The notes below the pieces were generated by a model that was given only the letters and a program-made list of their open reading frames with translations, did no database searches and was not told where the DNA came from. From NCBI RefSeq assembly GCF_029193885.1, contig NZ_JARFVB010000004.1, forward strand, positions 248,001 to 312,000: DNA of 64,000 bases. The letters run 5' to 3'. Positions 16,501 through 24,733 of the stretch are shown here, in pieces (position 1 is the first letter of the stretch; the number at the start of each line of letters is the position of its first letter). The DNA is from Flagellimonas yonaguniensis (lineage in GTDB: Bacteria > Bacteroidota > Bacteroidia > Flavobacteriales > Flavobacteriaceae). Made by a program: the position numbers and the translations under genes.

Positions 16501-17300
16501 TAAAACCTGTTATCCCCGTCGAGCAAATCGCCTAGGCCACCCAAAATACTACCTTCGCCCTTGTCTTTTCCGCCTCCACGGGGCGCAGCGGCCCAAACAC
16601 GGCTGGCCAATCTACTAAATGGCAAGGATTGAATATAGACGGTTCCCGGGCCACGAAGCGTTGCAAAGAAAAGTCCCTCACCGCCAAAAACCGTGTTGCG
16701 AATACCTCCTATGAACTCGATGTTGTAATCTACCGTTTGGGAGAATCCTACAATGCAACCGGTATCAACCCGCAACACCTCTCCCGGTGCCAATTCTTTT
16801 TTGGCCATGGTTCCTCCAGCATGTACAAAGGCCATACCATCACCTTCCAATTTTTGCATAATAAAGCCTTCGCCACCGAAAAAGCCACGGCCCAAGCGTT
16901 TGGAAAACTCAATGCCAACGGAAACTCCCTTTGCGGCACATAGGAATGCATCTTTTTGGCAAATGAACTTCCCTCCTTTTTCGGAAAGGTCTATCGGAAC
17001 AATTTTACCTGGATAGGGCGAAGCAAAGCTTACCTGTTTTTTCCCCTGACCAATATTTAAGAAAGCAGTCATAAAAAGACTTTCACCGGTAAGCAAACGT
17101 TTACCCGCTGAGAACAATTTGCCCAACACCCCGGTATCTTGGTTGGAACCGTCACCAAAAATGGTGTCCATTTTAATATCGGAATCCATCATCATAAAAC
17201 TGCCTGCCTCAGCAACAACAGCTTCTTGTGGGTCCAGTTCTATTTCCACATATTGCATTTCTTCGCCGTAAATGTGGTAGTCTATTTCGTGTGCGTTCAT
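16500..17300 (-). CDS. AIM24-family protein (TIGR00266)
   Basis: A 266-residue protein of the AIM24/TIGR00266 family, a beta-barrel of tryptophan-RNA-binding-like fold. Recognisable segments are [58 protein letters not shown] and [18 protein letters not shown]. The C-terminus is glycine-rich ([11 protein letters not shown]). Function is not established in bacteria. It is probably a single-gene unit or shares a weak transcript with DUF2461 downstream. Confidence 0.9.
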   Translation of the reverse strand: MNAHEIDYHIYGEEMQYVEIELDPQEAVVAEAGSFMMMDSDIKMDTIFGDGSNQDTGVLGKLFSAGKRLLTGESLFMTAFLNIGQGKKQVSFASPYPGKIVPIDLSEKGGKFICQKDAFLCAAKGVSVGIEFSKRLGRGFFGGEGFIMQKLEGDGMAFVHAGGTMAKKELAPGEVLRVDTGCIVGFSQTVDYNIEFIGGIRNTVFGGEGLFFATLRGPGTVYIQSLPFSRLASRVWAAAPRGGGKDKGEGSILGGLGDLLDGDNRF

Positions 17301-17380
17301 TTGTTATTGATGTTTTTTGATTTCTGTTTATATGTTGGGATAATTGGGGTTTTGTTACATCGAAACTTCATATTAAGAGC

Positions 17381-18142
17381 TCAATTACTGATTACATCCA
17401 CAAGTACCATTACAACATGGGCAAAGATGTGGGCAATAAAAGCACTTTCTAGACCCTTTTTCCAATATAACCAACCAAAAACAATTCCACCAATTGAATT
17501 TAAGACAATAATGTATGTGATTAATTCGATTGATGGGTTTTCCACAGCATTATATACAACGGGTAAGTGACCTAGGGCAAAAATTAATGCAGCCAAAACA
17601 ATACCCAACCACATTACCATAGATTTTGTATTCCTAAAGATTAATGAACATATCCACACAACAAAAGTCATAAATCCAAACCTCATTAGAATTTCCTCGG
17701 TAAACCCACCGTATAAAAACCTTGCACCAAAAGACAGTTTTATGGACTCACCCAAATCTTTGAATGAGTCTGGCAGCATTGGATTGAATAAATAAGCGGA
17801 AAGGCTTAATACAGCCCCTGCTGAGACACCTCCAATGATGCCATACTTTATTATATCAGAAAGAGCCAAATCTTCCCTACCACCTACTATTTTTTCAATA
17901 ATGGGTACTTTCAAGTTTACCTTATGATATAATAAAGTCCCTACTACTACGGCAATAGTTAGAAATAGCGTAGGATTTATAAGGGTCAATAATTTTATCT
18001 GGAAGGGTGTAAATCTATCTTGTAAAATTACAGCTGCTTCAGCTGGAAGTGGGATATCAATTGTAAGAAGAGACAAAACCCCTATTAAGCCCAAGCCAAA
18101 TAGGAAGAGTCCAAGGATGATTTTTTGGTTAGTGTTACTCAT
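17381..18142 (-). CDS. CPBP-family intramembrane glutamic protease (Rce1-like)
   Basis: A 253-residue membrane protein with about seven or eight hydrophobic helices. The family motifs are in place: EExxxR as Glu149-Glu150 and Arg154 (TEEILMRFG), FxxxH as Phe188-His192 (FALGHLP), and a third histidine motif around His238/His242 (HIFAHVV). These intramembrane proteases process prenylated proteins in eukaryotes and serve varied roles, including bacteriocin immunity, in bacteria. No bacteriocin gene is nearby. Confidence 0.9.
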   Translation of the reverse strand: MSNTNQKIILGLFLFGLGLIGVLSLLTIDIPLPAEAAVILQDRFTPFQIKLLTLINPTLFLTIAVVVGTLLYHKVNLKVPIIEKIVGGREDLALSDIIKYGIIGGVSAGAVLSLSAYLFNPMLPDSFKDLGESIKLSFGARFLYGGFTEEILMRFGFMTFVVWICSLIFRNTKSMVMWLGIVLAALIFALGHLPVVYNAVENPSIELITYIIVLNSIGGIVFGWLYWKKGLESAFIAHIFAHVVMVLVDVISN

Positions 18143-18239
18143 AATGTTTATGTTGTTTACATAAGCATTAGTCAGTAAGAGGAGCTAATTGTTACAAAAT
18201 CTCATTGTGAATCAACACCTTTATAATGACACAAATAAC

Positions 18240-18695
18240 CTATCCCTTCACCTTTACCGTCCACTCAAAATGAAACGTGGAGACTTCAACTCCATCTTGG
18301 TTTACGCCCACAGCTTTCATCCAACAGGTTTGCCCTTCACCGGTTTCCACCGTTTTTCCAATGGCATCTGCAATCAGCTCACCGTCTTCACAGGTGAACG
18401 TAATCCGCCCAGTAGCTTTTTTGGTAAAGGTGGCTTTGTTATTGGCCACGAGCATGGACACTTTTTTACCACTTTTCTGGATTTCGTTCATTACCAAAGC
18501 ACCTGTACTGAGCTCGGCCGCCATCCCCTGAACCGCCCAAAACATGGATTTGAACGGGTTTTGATTGATCCATTTGTGTTTGACCGAGGTAACTGCCTTA
18601 TGCTCATCTATATATTTTAATCGAATACCTGTCCACCATGCCGAAGGAAGCTTTAAAAAGGTAAATGTGTTGATTTTACTGGGTGTCAATGCCAT
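18240..18695 (-). CDS. DUF4442 hot-dog-fold protein
   Basis: A 151-residue protein of the DUF4442 type (thioesterase-like hot-dog fold): LPSAWWTGIRLKYIDEHKA, the helix NPFKSMFWAVQGMAAELSTGAL, then VSMLVANNKATFTKKATG and the terminal strand TFHFEWTVKVK. Hot-dog proteins usually act on acyl-CoA or acyl-ACP, but no substrate is known for this one. It stands alone between the CPBP protease and the DUF4870 operon. Confidence 0.85.
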   Translation of the reverse strand: MALTPSKINTFTFLKLPSAWWTGIRLKYIDEHKAVTSVKHKWINQNPFKSMFWAVQGMAAELSTGALVMNEIQKSGKKVSMLVANNKATFTKKATGRITFTCEDGELIADAIGKTVETGEGQTCWMKAVGVNQDGVEVSTFHFEWTVKVKG

Positions 18696-18778
18696 ATCAT
18701 AGGTTTAAGAAGTCTAAAAATAGGGAAAAACTAGTTATGATGAATTGTTAATTTTATGTTAATTTATAGTACTTTGTT

Positions 18779-18810
18779 TTGCATAGTACTATCTTTTGGA
18801 TATATATTTG
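18779..18810 (+). promoter_or_regulatory. Bacteroidota-type promoter for the DUF4870/PadR/PspC group
   Basis: TTG (18779-18781), 21 bp, TATATTTG (18803-18810), matching the flavobacterial consensus TTG-N17-23-TAnnTTTG. The expected transcription start is about 18817, giving a leader of about 46 nt before the ATG at 18863. Confidence 0.75.
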
Positions 18811-18862
18811 CATGGTAAGCTAATAGGTAAACTAATTTATATTCAAAAATCATCAATCAAAA

Positions 18863-19345
18863 ATGGCTACATCAATCACAAAACACGAACGAAATTTATC
18901 CGCAATAATCCATGCGTCCACGTTCTCGAAGTATTTTATTCCCTTTGGGAATTTTATTCTTCCCTTGATTCTATGGACCGCCAACAAAAAGCAGTACGAC
19001 TTTGTGGATTATAATGGCAAACAGGCATTGAACTTTCAAATAAGTATGTTGCTCTATGCCATAATTGCGGGATTGATCACCATCCCATTCTTTGTTGGGT
19101 TTTTACCCGATATGTTTGACTGGGACTTTTTTGGAATGCACCGTTTAAGCAATCTGAACAATTTGAACATCCATATCGATAGTGACGATTTCAGGTTCGG
19201 AAGACTTTTCTGGCCCGTGGGGATTTCAGGCATTCTTCAAGTAGGATTGGGTATTGTGAACATTGTTTATACCATTTTAGCCACTATCCGAACCAATGAA
19301 GGAGAATATTTTAAATACCCGTTCACCATAAAATTCATCAAATGA
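18863..19345 (+). CDS. DUF4870-domain membrane protein
   Basis: A 160-residue membrane protein with the DUF4870 pattern: ERNLSAIIHAS, FGNFILPLILWTANKK, then YNGKQALNFQISMLLY and a last hydrophobic region (GISGILQVGLGIVNIVYTILATIRTNEGE). DUF4870 proteins often occur beside PspC and head-GIN genes, as here. A large hairpin (19451-19492) separates it from padR. Role unknown; an envelope-stress membrane component is inferred from the neighbours. Confidence 0.87.
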   Translation: MATSITKHERNLSAIIHASTFSKYFIPFGNFILPLILWTANKKQYDFVDYNGKQALNFQISMLLYAIIAGLITIPFFVGFLPDMFDWDFFGMHRLSNLNNLNIHIDSDDFRFGRLFWPVGISGILQVGLGIVNIVYTILATIRTNEGEYFKYPFTIKFIK

Positions 19346-19450
19346 TATAGGAACTTAATCACCTCCACTGTAATTATCATCAATCAAAAAAAGGAGTTTA
19401 ACCATCAATCAAAAAACGAAAAAACATCATCAATCATCAATCAAAGAACC

Positions 19451-19492
19451 GTTTCCACTCCCCTGCCCAATTCAGGGGAATGGAGTGGAAAC
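19451..19492. other. Strong hairpin between the DUF4870 gene and padR
   Basis: The outer arms GTTTCCACTC/GAGTGGAAAC (10 bp) and inner arms CCCTG/CAGGG form a 15-bp stem with one small bulge. No T tract follows, so it is not a standard terminator. It could be an mRNA-processing or stability element, or a target for the PadR protein encoded downstream. The DNA before it is rich in ATCAATCAAAA motifs. Confidence 0.6.
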
Positions 19493-19553
19493 GCAGCCAA
19501 ACAAAGTTTGGAAGAACAAAAACGAACAGTTAATTTAATAGAACCATGAAATT

Positions 19554-19883
19554 ATGAACATAGAAAACACAAAAGCACAGATGCGCAAGGGGGTTCTAGA
19601 GTATTGCATTCTTTCCATCCTAAAGGATGATGACAAGTATGCCTCAGAAATTCTGGGAGCCTTAAAGGACGCTAAGATGTTAGTAGTGGAAGGTACCATA
19701 TACCCTTTGCTCACAAGGCTGAAAAATGCTGGATTGCTCAACTACCGTTGGGAAGAATCCACATCTGGGCCACCTCGCAAATATTACGCACTAACAGAAA
19801 CAGGGCAGTTGTTCCTAAACGAACTCAACGGCACCTGGGATGAACTAAGGAATGCAGTCAATCTGGTAACCAACACAAAATAG
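19554..19883 (+). CDS. PadR-family transcriptional regulator
   Basis: A 109-residue PadR protein: QMRKGVLEYCILSILKDDDKYASEIL, then the winged helix (EGTIYPLLTRLKNAGLL) and SGPPRKYYALTETGQLFL. It lies 9 bp before the PspC gene, an arrangement common in Bacteroidota where PadR controls a PspC/head-GIN envelope module. It likely represses its own operon; the ligand or stress signal is unknown. Confidence 0.92.
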   Translation: MNIENTKAQMRKGVLEYCILSILKDDDKYASEILGALKDAKMLVVEGTIYPLLTRLKNAGLLNYRWEESTSGPPRKYYALTETGQLFLNELNGTWDELRNAVNLVTNTK

Positions 19884-19892
19884 AATCAAAAA

Positions 19893-21626
19893 ATGAACAA
19901 GACAGTAAATATAAATTTAGCAAATACGCTCTTCCACATAGACGACGACGCGTATAACAAGCTGAGACGGTACCTGGAGTCCATAAGACGGTCTTTCGCA
20001 GGTACTAAGGGAAGCGATGAGATCATTGCCGATATAGAGGCACGGATTGCCGAACTCTTCTTGGAAAAAATGGAGAACGAGCGACAGGTGATCACCCATA
20101 AAGAAGTAGATCAAGTAATCGAAGTAATGGGACAGCCCGAGGATTACATGGTCGACGAGGATATTTTTGAGGACGAACCAAAAAAATCCTATGCACAACC
20201 AACCGGCAGGGCCAAAAAACTGTACCGGGACATAGACCACAAATATATCGGTGGGGTATGTGCTGGGCTTGAGCACTATTTGGGCATTGATGCCCTATGG
20301 ATCAGGCTCATATTTATCCTTTTGGCCGTATTTACCAGTGGATTTGGTTTGATTGCCTATATCCTATTATGGATCTTGGTGCCTGAAGCCGCCACAACCT
20401 CCCAAAAATTGGACATGCGGGGGGAGCCCGTCAACATCAGCAATATAGAACGCAAAGTTAAAGAGGGGTTTGATGATGTTGCAGAAAAAGTGAAAAACGT
20501 TGACTACGACAAAGTAGGCGACAGGGTCAAAAGCAGCTCCAAGACCTTTTTTGATACTATCGGGGACATTATCCTGTTCCTATTTAAGGTATTCGGCAAA
20601 TTCATAGGGATTCTATTGATCATTATCGGTGCTTCCACTTTGGTAGGTCTATTCTTTGGACTTTTCACCGTGGGCATGTTTGATGCAGTTCATGTGCCTG
20701 GAATCGATTTTTATGAGATCGTCAATACCTCCGGAGCACCGGTATGGGTAGTTTCCATCTTGTTGTTCTTCGCTGTGGGGATTCCATTCTTTTTCTTGCT
20801 GTATTTAGGCTTGAAGATATTGGTGAACAACCTAAAATCCATCGGTAACATTGCCAAGTTCGCTCTCCTAGGGCTTTGGTTGATATCCGTAGGAACACTA
20901 ATTGTACTAGGCATACGTCAAGCTGCGGAATTCTCGTATACGGGAAGCGTCAACGACAGAGCAGAACTGACATTGGAAATTCCATCTGATACTTTAGTTA
21001 TCACAATGAAGGATGGCGACATGGATTACAGTCGTGATGACATACATTTTGGCAGAATGACCTTTGGATATGATGAAAATGACAACCGTATTCTCATGTC
21101 GGATGAAGTCGATATTAAAGTAAGAAAGTCGAATACGGATTCCATCAGCATCAACATTAGAAAAGATGCGGATGGTAGCTCTACACCAGCAGCCCGCGAC
21201 CGCGCCAGAAACATTGAATATGCCTACACGGTTGATGGCAATGAAATTGTACTGGACAAATATTTGACCACGGAAACATTGAACAAAGCCAGAAACCAAG
21301 AGGTTACCGTGACCATTTACGTTCCGGAATCCATGACGGTATATTTTGACGGTTCCACGAGCAGATACATTGGCCGGGGAATCGACAATGACCAAGGGTT
21401 TTACAGAAGTGGCATGGCAGGCCAACACTGGTTGATGGATGTCGACGGAGAGCTGCAGTGTTTGGATTGCCCTGATTCGGAAGAAGATGACGAAGAAGGA
21501 AATGGTAAAATCATCATCAATGAGGATGGTATCGATATCGACATTAAGGACAATGCTGATTCCTTTGAAATGAAAATCAATGAGGATGGCATAAAAGTCA
21601 AAGCCAAGGAACAAAGTAACAATTGA
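19893..21626 (+). CDS. PspC-domain membrane protein with sheet-rich C-terminal domain
   Basis: A 577-residue protein. Residues 1-95 are a soluble helical region (SIRRSFAGTKGSDEIIADIEARIAEL). A PspC domain follows at about 110-175 (KKLYRDIDHKYIGGVCAGLEHYLG) and further transmembrane segments occur near 225-340. From about 355 the protein is soluble and strand-rich with an acidic tail (SEEDDEEGNGKIIINEDGIDIDI). PspC proteins sense or counter membrane stress in the phage-shock response. It is co-transcribed with padR and probably with the head-GIN gene. Confidence 0.9.
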   Translation: MNKTVNINLANTLFHIDDDAYNKLRRYLESIRRSFAGTKGSDEIIADIEARIAELFLEKMENERQVITHKEVDQVIEVMGQPEDYMVDEDIFEDEPKKSYAQPTGRAKKLYRDIDHKYIGGVCAGLEHYLGIDALWIRLIFILLAVFTSGFGLIAYILLWILVPEAATTSQKLDMRGEPVNISNIERKVKEGFDDVAEKVKNVDYDKVGDRVKSSSKTFFDTIGDIILFLFKVFGKFIGILLIIIGASTLVGLFFGLFTVGMFDAVHVPGIDFYEIVNTSGAPVWVVSILLFFAVGIPFFFLLYLGLKILVNNLKSIGNIAKFALLGLWLISVGTLIVLGIRQAAEFSYTGSVNDRAELTLEIPSDTLVITMKDGDMDYSRDDIHFGRMTFGYDENDNRILMSDEVDIKVRKSNTDSISINIRKDADGSSTPAARDRARNIEYAYTVDGNEIVLDKYLTTETLNKARNQEVTVTIYVPESMTVYFDGSTSRYIGRGIDNDQGFYRSGMAGQHWLMDVDGELQCLDCPDSEEDDEEGNGKIIINEDGIDIDIKDNADSFEMKINEDGIKVKAKEQSNN

Positions 21627-21777
21627 GTCCCCTAAATCATCAATTGGGTAACTCTTTATTTATAAAACACACGATAAAACGGACATTTACACTGAAATCA
21701 TATCAGTAGAAAACAAACTATTTTTCAAAATCAATCAATAAATGCCCAGCAAAGCTGAGCATCAAAAAACAACAATC

Positions 21778-22500
21778 ATGACAACACTAGCAAGATTAGC
21801 AATCGCCGCACTCCTATCCCTCTTCGCATCCTCATGCATGATGGATATGAACTTCGGCCATGGAAAAACAGGAAATGGGGAAATCGTAGAAGAAAACCGC
21901 GATGTAAAAGAGGATTTTGACGTCGTTTCCGCCTCCGAAGGAATCGATGTATTCGTAACCCAAGGCTCTGATTTCAACATTACCGTAGAGGCCGACGAGA
22001 ACATCATCGACCTTATCGGAACGGATGTTAAAGATGGTAGGCTCAAAATCCACGCCATCGAGAACATCGGGAGAGCTACCAAAAACGTTTATGTGACCTT
22101 ACCAGAGATCACAGCTTTGGAAAGTTCCAGTGGTGCCGACCTCATTGCGCAAAACGTGGTTAAGGCCAACAACATTGAGCTGGACGCCAGTAGTGGTGCC
22201 GACCTTCATGTAGAGGTTGTGGCAGGCGAAGTTTCTGCCGATGCCAGTAGTGGTGCCGACATCAAGGTATCAGGACAGGCAGATGCGCTTTTTGCCGATG
22301 CCAGTAGCGGGGCGGACATTAAAGCTCAAGATTTGGTCGTAAAAAGATGTAACGCAGATGCCAGCAGCGGTGCCGATATCTCCGTGAATGTTTCAGAATC
22401 TTTGGTCGCAGATGCCAGTAGCGGAGCGGATATTAAGTACACTGGTGATGCCAGCGTAGAAACCAAAAAATCCGTTTCGGGGAGCGTGCGCAAATATTAA
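21778..22500 (+). CDS. Head-GIN (DUF2807) lipoprotein with ASSGAD repeats
   Basis: About 240 residues. It has a lipobox (SLFASSCM) and a DUF2807 right-handed beta-helix. Residues about 115-220 carry six SSGAD motifs, five of them in the fuller ASSGAD form, at about 19-residue spacing, each one coil of the helix. The ATG at 21778 was chosen over 21742 because it starts the lipoprotein signal. Head-GIN proteins are surface or periplasmic proteins of unknown function that regularly accompany PspC and PadR. A hairpin terminator follows at 22522-22551. Confidence 0.9.
   Translation: MTTLARLAIAALLSLFASSCMMDMNFGHGKTGNGEIVEENRDVKEDFDVVSASEGIDVFVTQGSDFNITVEADENIIDLIGTDVKDGRLKIHAIENIGRATKNVYVTLPEITALESSSGADLIAQNVVKANNIELDASSGADLHVEVVAGEVSADASSGADIKVSGQADALFADASSGADIKAQDLVVKRCNADASSGADISVNVSESLVADASSGADIKYTGDASVETKKSVSGSVRKY
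22125..22431 (+). repeat. Coding repeat GCCAGTAGTGGTGCCGAC in the head-GIN gene
   Basis: Five copies start at 22186, 22243, 22300, 22360 and 22414, with a partial copy at 22125. Spacing is 57, 57, 60 and 54 bp. Copies 1 and 2 are identical, which implies recent duplication or gene conversion; the later copies differ at synonymous positions. Confidence 0.85.
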
Positions 22501-22521
22501 TCCAATTCCCTTTACATATGC

Positions 22522-22551
22522 AAAGGCCTACTGAGTTTTCAGTGGGCTTTT
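22522..22551 (+). terminator. Hairpin terminator after the head-GIN gene
   Basis: The arm AAAGGCCTACTGA pairs with TCAGTGGGCTTTT (with G-U and A-C positions) and ends in a T-rich tail. It separates the PspC group from the murein-recycling operon. Confidence 0.7.
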
Positions 22552-22608
22552 GTCTTTATTATGTATACCCAAAGCACTATCTTAGCAGGATTCAATTTTT
22601 AATGACTT

Positions 22609-23619
22609 ATGCAGATAGCCCTAAAAAAGTATACGCTTCAACTGGCCCATACCTTTACCATTTCCAGAGAATCCCGAGACGAGCAGGATACCTTGATCGT
22701 TTGCCTATCGCTTGATGGCAAAACAGGGTATGGCGAAGCCACCTCCAACCCCTATTATAAAATTACCATTGAAGGGATGATGGACCAAATTGAATCCGTC
22801 AGAGACCAAATTGAAGGATACGATTTTGACACACCTGAAAATTTTTATGAATTTTTAGAGTCACTTGACCTCCATAAATTCACACTTTGTGCCTTGGATT
22901 TGGCTGCAAATGACCTATATGGCAAGTTAAAGGGCAAACCGCTCTACGAACTTTGGGGCACATCTGCCGAAAAGTATCCGATGACAAATTATACCATAGG
23001 TATAGATACCATCGAGAAAATGGTGGCCAAGCTCCAAGAAAAGCCTTGGCCCTTATACAAAATAAAGTTGGGTACCCCTGATGATGTCGCCATTGTTCGG
23101 GAACTACGCAAACATACGGACAGTGTTTTCCGAATTGATGCCAACTGCGCTTGGAGCCCTGAGGAAACCATTAAAAATGCCCCACAACTCAAGGAACTCG
23201 GCGTAGAGTTTCTCGAGCAACCTCTGAAAGCGGATAATTGGGATGGAATGTCCTTGGTCAAGGAGCAATCCGTTCTTCCCGTAATTGCCGATGAAAGCTG
23301 CATTATAGAAAGCGATGTGGAACAATGCGGTCCCTACTTTCACGGTATCAACATTAAACTGACCAAGTGCGGGGGACTTACCCCTGCCCGACGCATGATC
23401 AAAAAAGGACGGGAATTGGGATTACAACTTATGGTCGGTTGTATGACGGAATCCTCCGTAGGCATTTCTGCCATTGCCCAACTGTTGCCCCAATTGGACT
23501 ACGTGGATATGGACGGGGTCATGCTTTTAAAAGGAGATATAGCAAAGGGCGTCGAGATTTTGGATAATGGCGAGGTCATTTTTCCAAAATTGCCCGGTAG
23601 CGGAATAGAATTGCTCTAA
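22609..23619 (+). CDS. Dipeptide epimerase (L-Ala-D/L-Glu type, enolase superfamily)
   Basis: A 336-residue enolase-superfamily enzyme. Catalytic KxK is Lys151-Lys153 (YKIKLG); metal ligands are Asp178 (RIDAN), Glu203 (FLEQP) and Asp228 (IADES); the second base is Lys253 (KLTKCGG). The late DMDG motif in YVDMDGVMLLKGD is typical of dipeptide epimerases, where it holds the substrate amino group. The enzyme would convert L-Ala-D-Glu from old murein to L-Ala-L-Glu. Its stop TAA overlaps the next ATG, so translation is coupled. It agrees with the NlpC/P60 enzyme two genes on. Confidence 0.93.
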   Translation: MQIALKKYTLQLAHTFTISRESRDEQDTLIVCLSLDGKTGYGEATSNPYYKITIEGMMDQIESVRDQIEGYDFDTPENFYEFLESLDLHKFTLCALDLAANDLYGKLKGKPLYELWGTSAEKYPMTNYTIGIDTIEKMVAKLQEKPWPLYKIKLGTPDDVAIVRELRKHTDSVFRIDANCAWSPEETIKNAPQLKELGVEFLEQPLKADNWDGMSLVKEQSVLPVIADESCIIESDVEQCGPYFHGINIKLTKCGGLTPARRMIKKGRELGLQLMVGCMTESSVGISAIAQLLPQLDYVDMDGVMLLKGDIAKGVEILDNGEVIFPKLPGSGIELL

Positions 23620-24665
23620 TGGCCTACCCAATCCAAAGCATACCCGATCGAGGGATTTTAATAGACGGCAAACCTCATCTATACTTTGGGGGAACCGCCT
23701 ATTTAGGACTGCAGAATTACGCACCCTTCAAGGAATTGTACCTGAACAATGTTTCCAAATACGGGATGCACTACGGCGCCTCTCGAAAATCGAATGTCGT
23801 TTTGGATATTTATGCGGCAACTGAAACGTATTTGGCCCATTGGGCCGGTAGTGAAAGCTGCTTGACCATGTCCAGCGGTTATTTGGCAGCTCAACTCGTT
23901 GTTCAATCCCTGATGGATGAAGGACACACCATCATTGCAGCACCAAACGCCCATACAGCACTTTGTATAAATGGAGTAATTGCAACATCGAATTTCAATG
24001 AATTGGAACAGCAGGTATCTGAAGAAATCGGCAAAAATCCATTACTGCCCATTGTCCTTTTTGATACCATCGATTTTTCAGGGCAACAATTCCCAAACTT
24101 CGATAGCTTACGAAAGCTTCCTTTGGAAAAAGTTATTTTAATTGGTGATGACTCCCATGGGATGGGCATTGTAGGCGACAATGGCAGTGGCTGTTATCGT
24201 ATGCTCAAAGCTCTTCAACCCGCTAAACTTATGGTTTGCTGTTCGCTGGGCAAGGCATTGGGAGTACAGGCCGGGGCCATTTTTGGAGACAAGGATGACA
24301 TCAGAATGCTGGAATCCACACCTTTTTATGGAGGTGCCAGTCCCGCTTCACCCGCATTTATGTCCACCCTATTGGAAGCCAAGGAAATATATTCGAATCG
24401 CTTGGAAATCCTCAAGACCAATTACCAATATTTCAAAACCCAATTGAAGAATCCATCATTCTTCATACAGATGGAAGGGCATCCGACCTTTGAATTTCAA
24501 GATGCGGAAATTGCATCCGCTTTGAACCAGGATGGGATTATCTTTACCAATTTTAATTATCCCGATGAGAACGGACCCATTGTCAGCCGTATAGTCCTGA
24601 GTGCCTATCATACCAAGGAAGATATTCAAACATTGGCCGACAAGTTAAATGCCCTGTTGGATTAA
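23619..24665 (+). CDS. PLP enzyme of the alpha-oxoamine synthase (KBL/BioF-like) fold
   Basis: A 348-residue fold-type I PLP enzyme. By analogy with 8-amino-7-oxononanoate synthase, visible sites are the stacking His in APNAHTALC, Asp and His in GDDSHGMGIVG, and the Schiff-base Lys in CSLGKALGVQAG. It lacks about 35 N-terminal residues relative to BioF (about 385). It is not beside biotin or threonine-degradation genes but overlaps a dipeptide epimerase and precedes an NlpC/P60 gene. Its substrate is therefore unclear; a product of murein peptide breakdown is a candidate. Confidence 0.88.
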   Translation: MAYPIQSIPDRGILIDGKPHLYFGGTAYLGLQNYAPFKELYLNNVSKYGMHYGASRKSNVVLDIYAATETYLAHWAGSESCLTMSSGYLAAQLVVQSLMDEGHTIIAAPNAHTALCINGVIATSNFNELEQQVSEEIGKNPLLPIVLFDTIDFSGQQFPNFDSLRKLPLEKVILIGDDSHGMGIVGDNGSGCYRMLKALQPAKLMVCCSLGKALGVQAGAIFGDKDDIRMLESTPFYGGASPASPAFMSTLLEAKEIYSNRLEILKTNYQYFKTQLKNPSFFIQMEGHPTFEFQDAEIASALNQDGIIFTNFNYPDENGPIVSRIVLSAYHTKEDIQTLADKLNALLD

Positions 24666-24733
24666 TCCGTATGTCTCATTAATTGGTTATTTTGCAAACA
24701 GTAACTCAACTCAAACCATATAAAAATCATTTT

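Noticed and set aside
19377-19450. ATCAATCAAAA motifs as a CRISPR-like or tandem repeat
   Set aside because: Spacing is irregular and units are imperfect; A-rich leaders are normal before flavobacterial genes.
20994-21614. 206-codon open frame antisense to the PspC gene
   Set aside because: It lies entirely opposite a well-supported gene, has no recognisable domain and mirrors the acidic codons of that gene.
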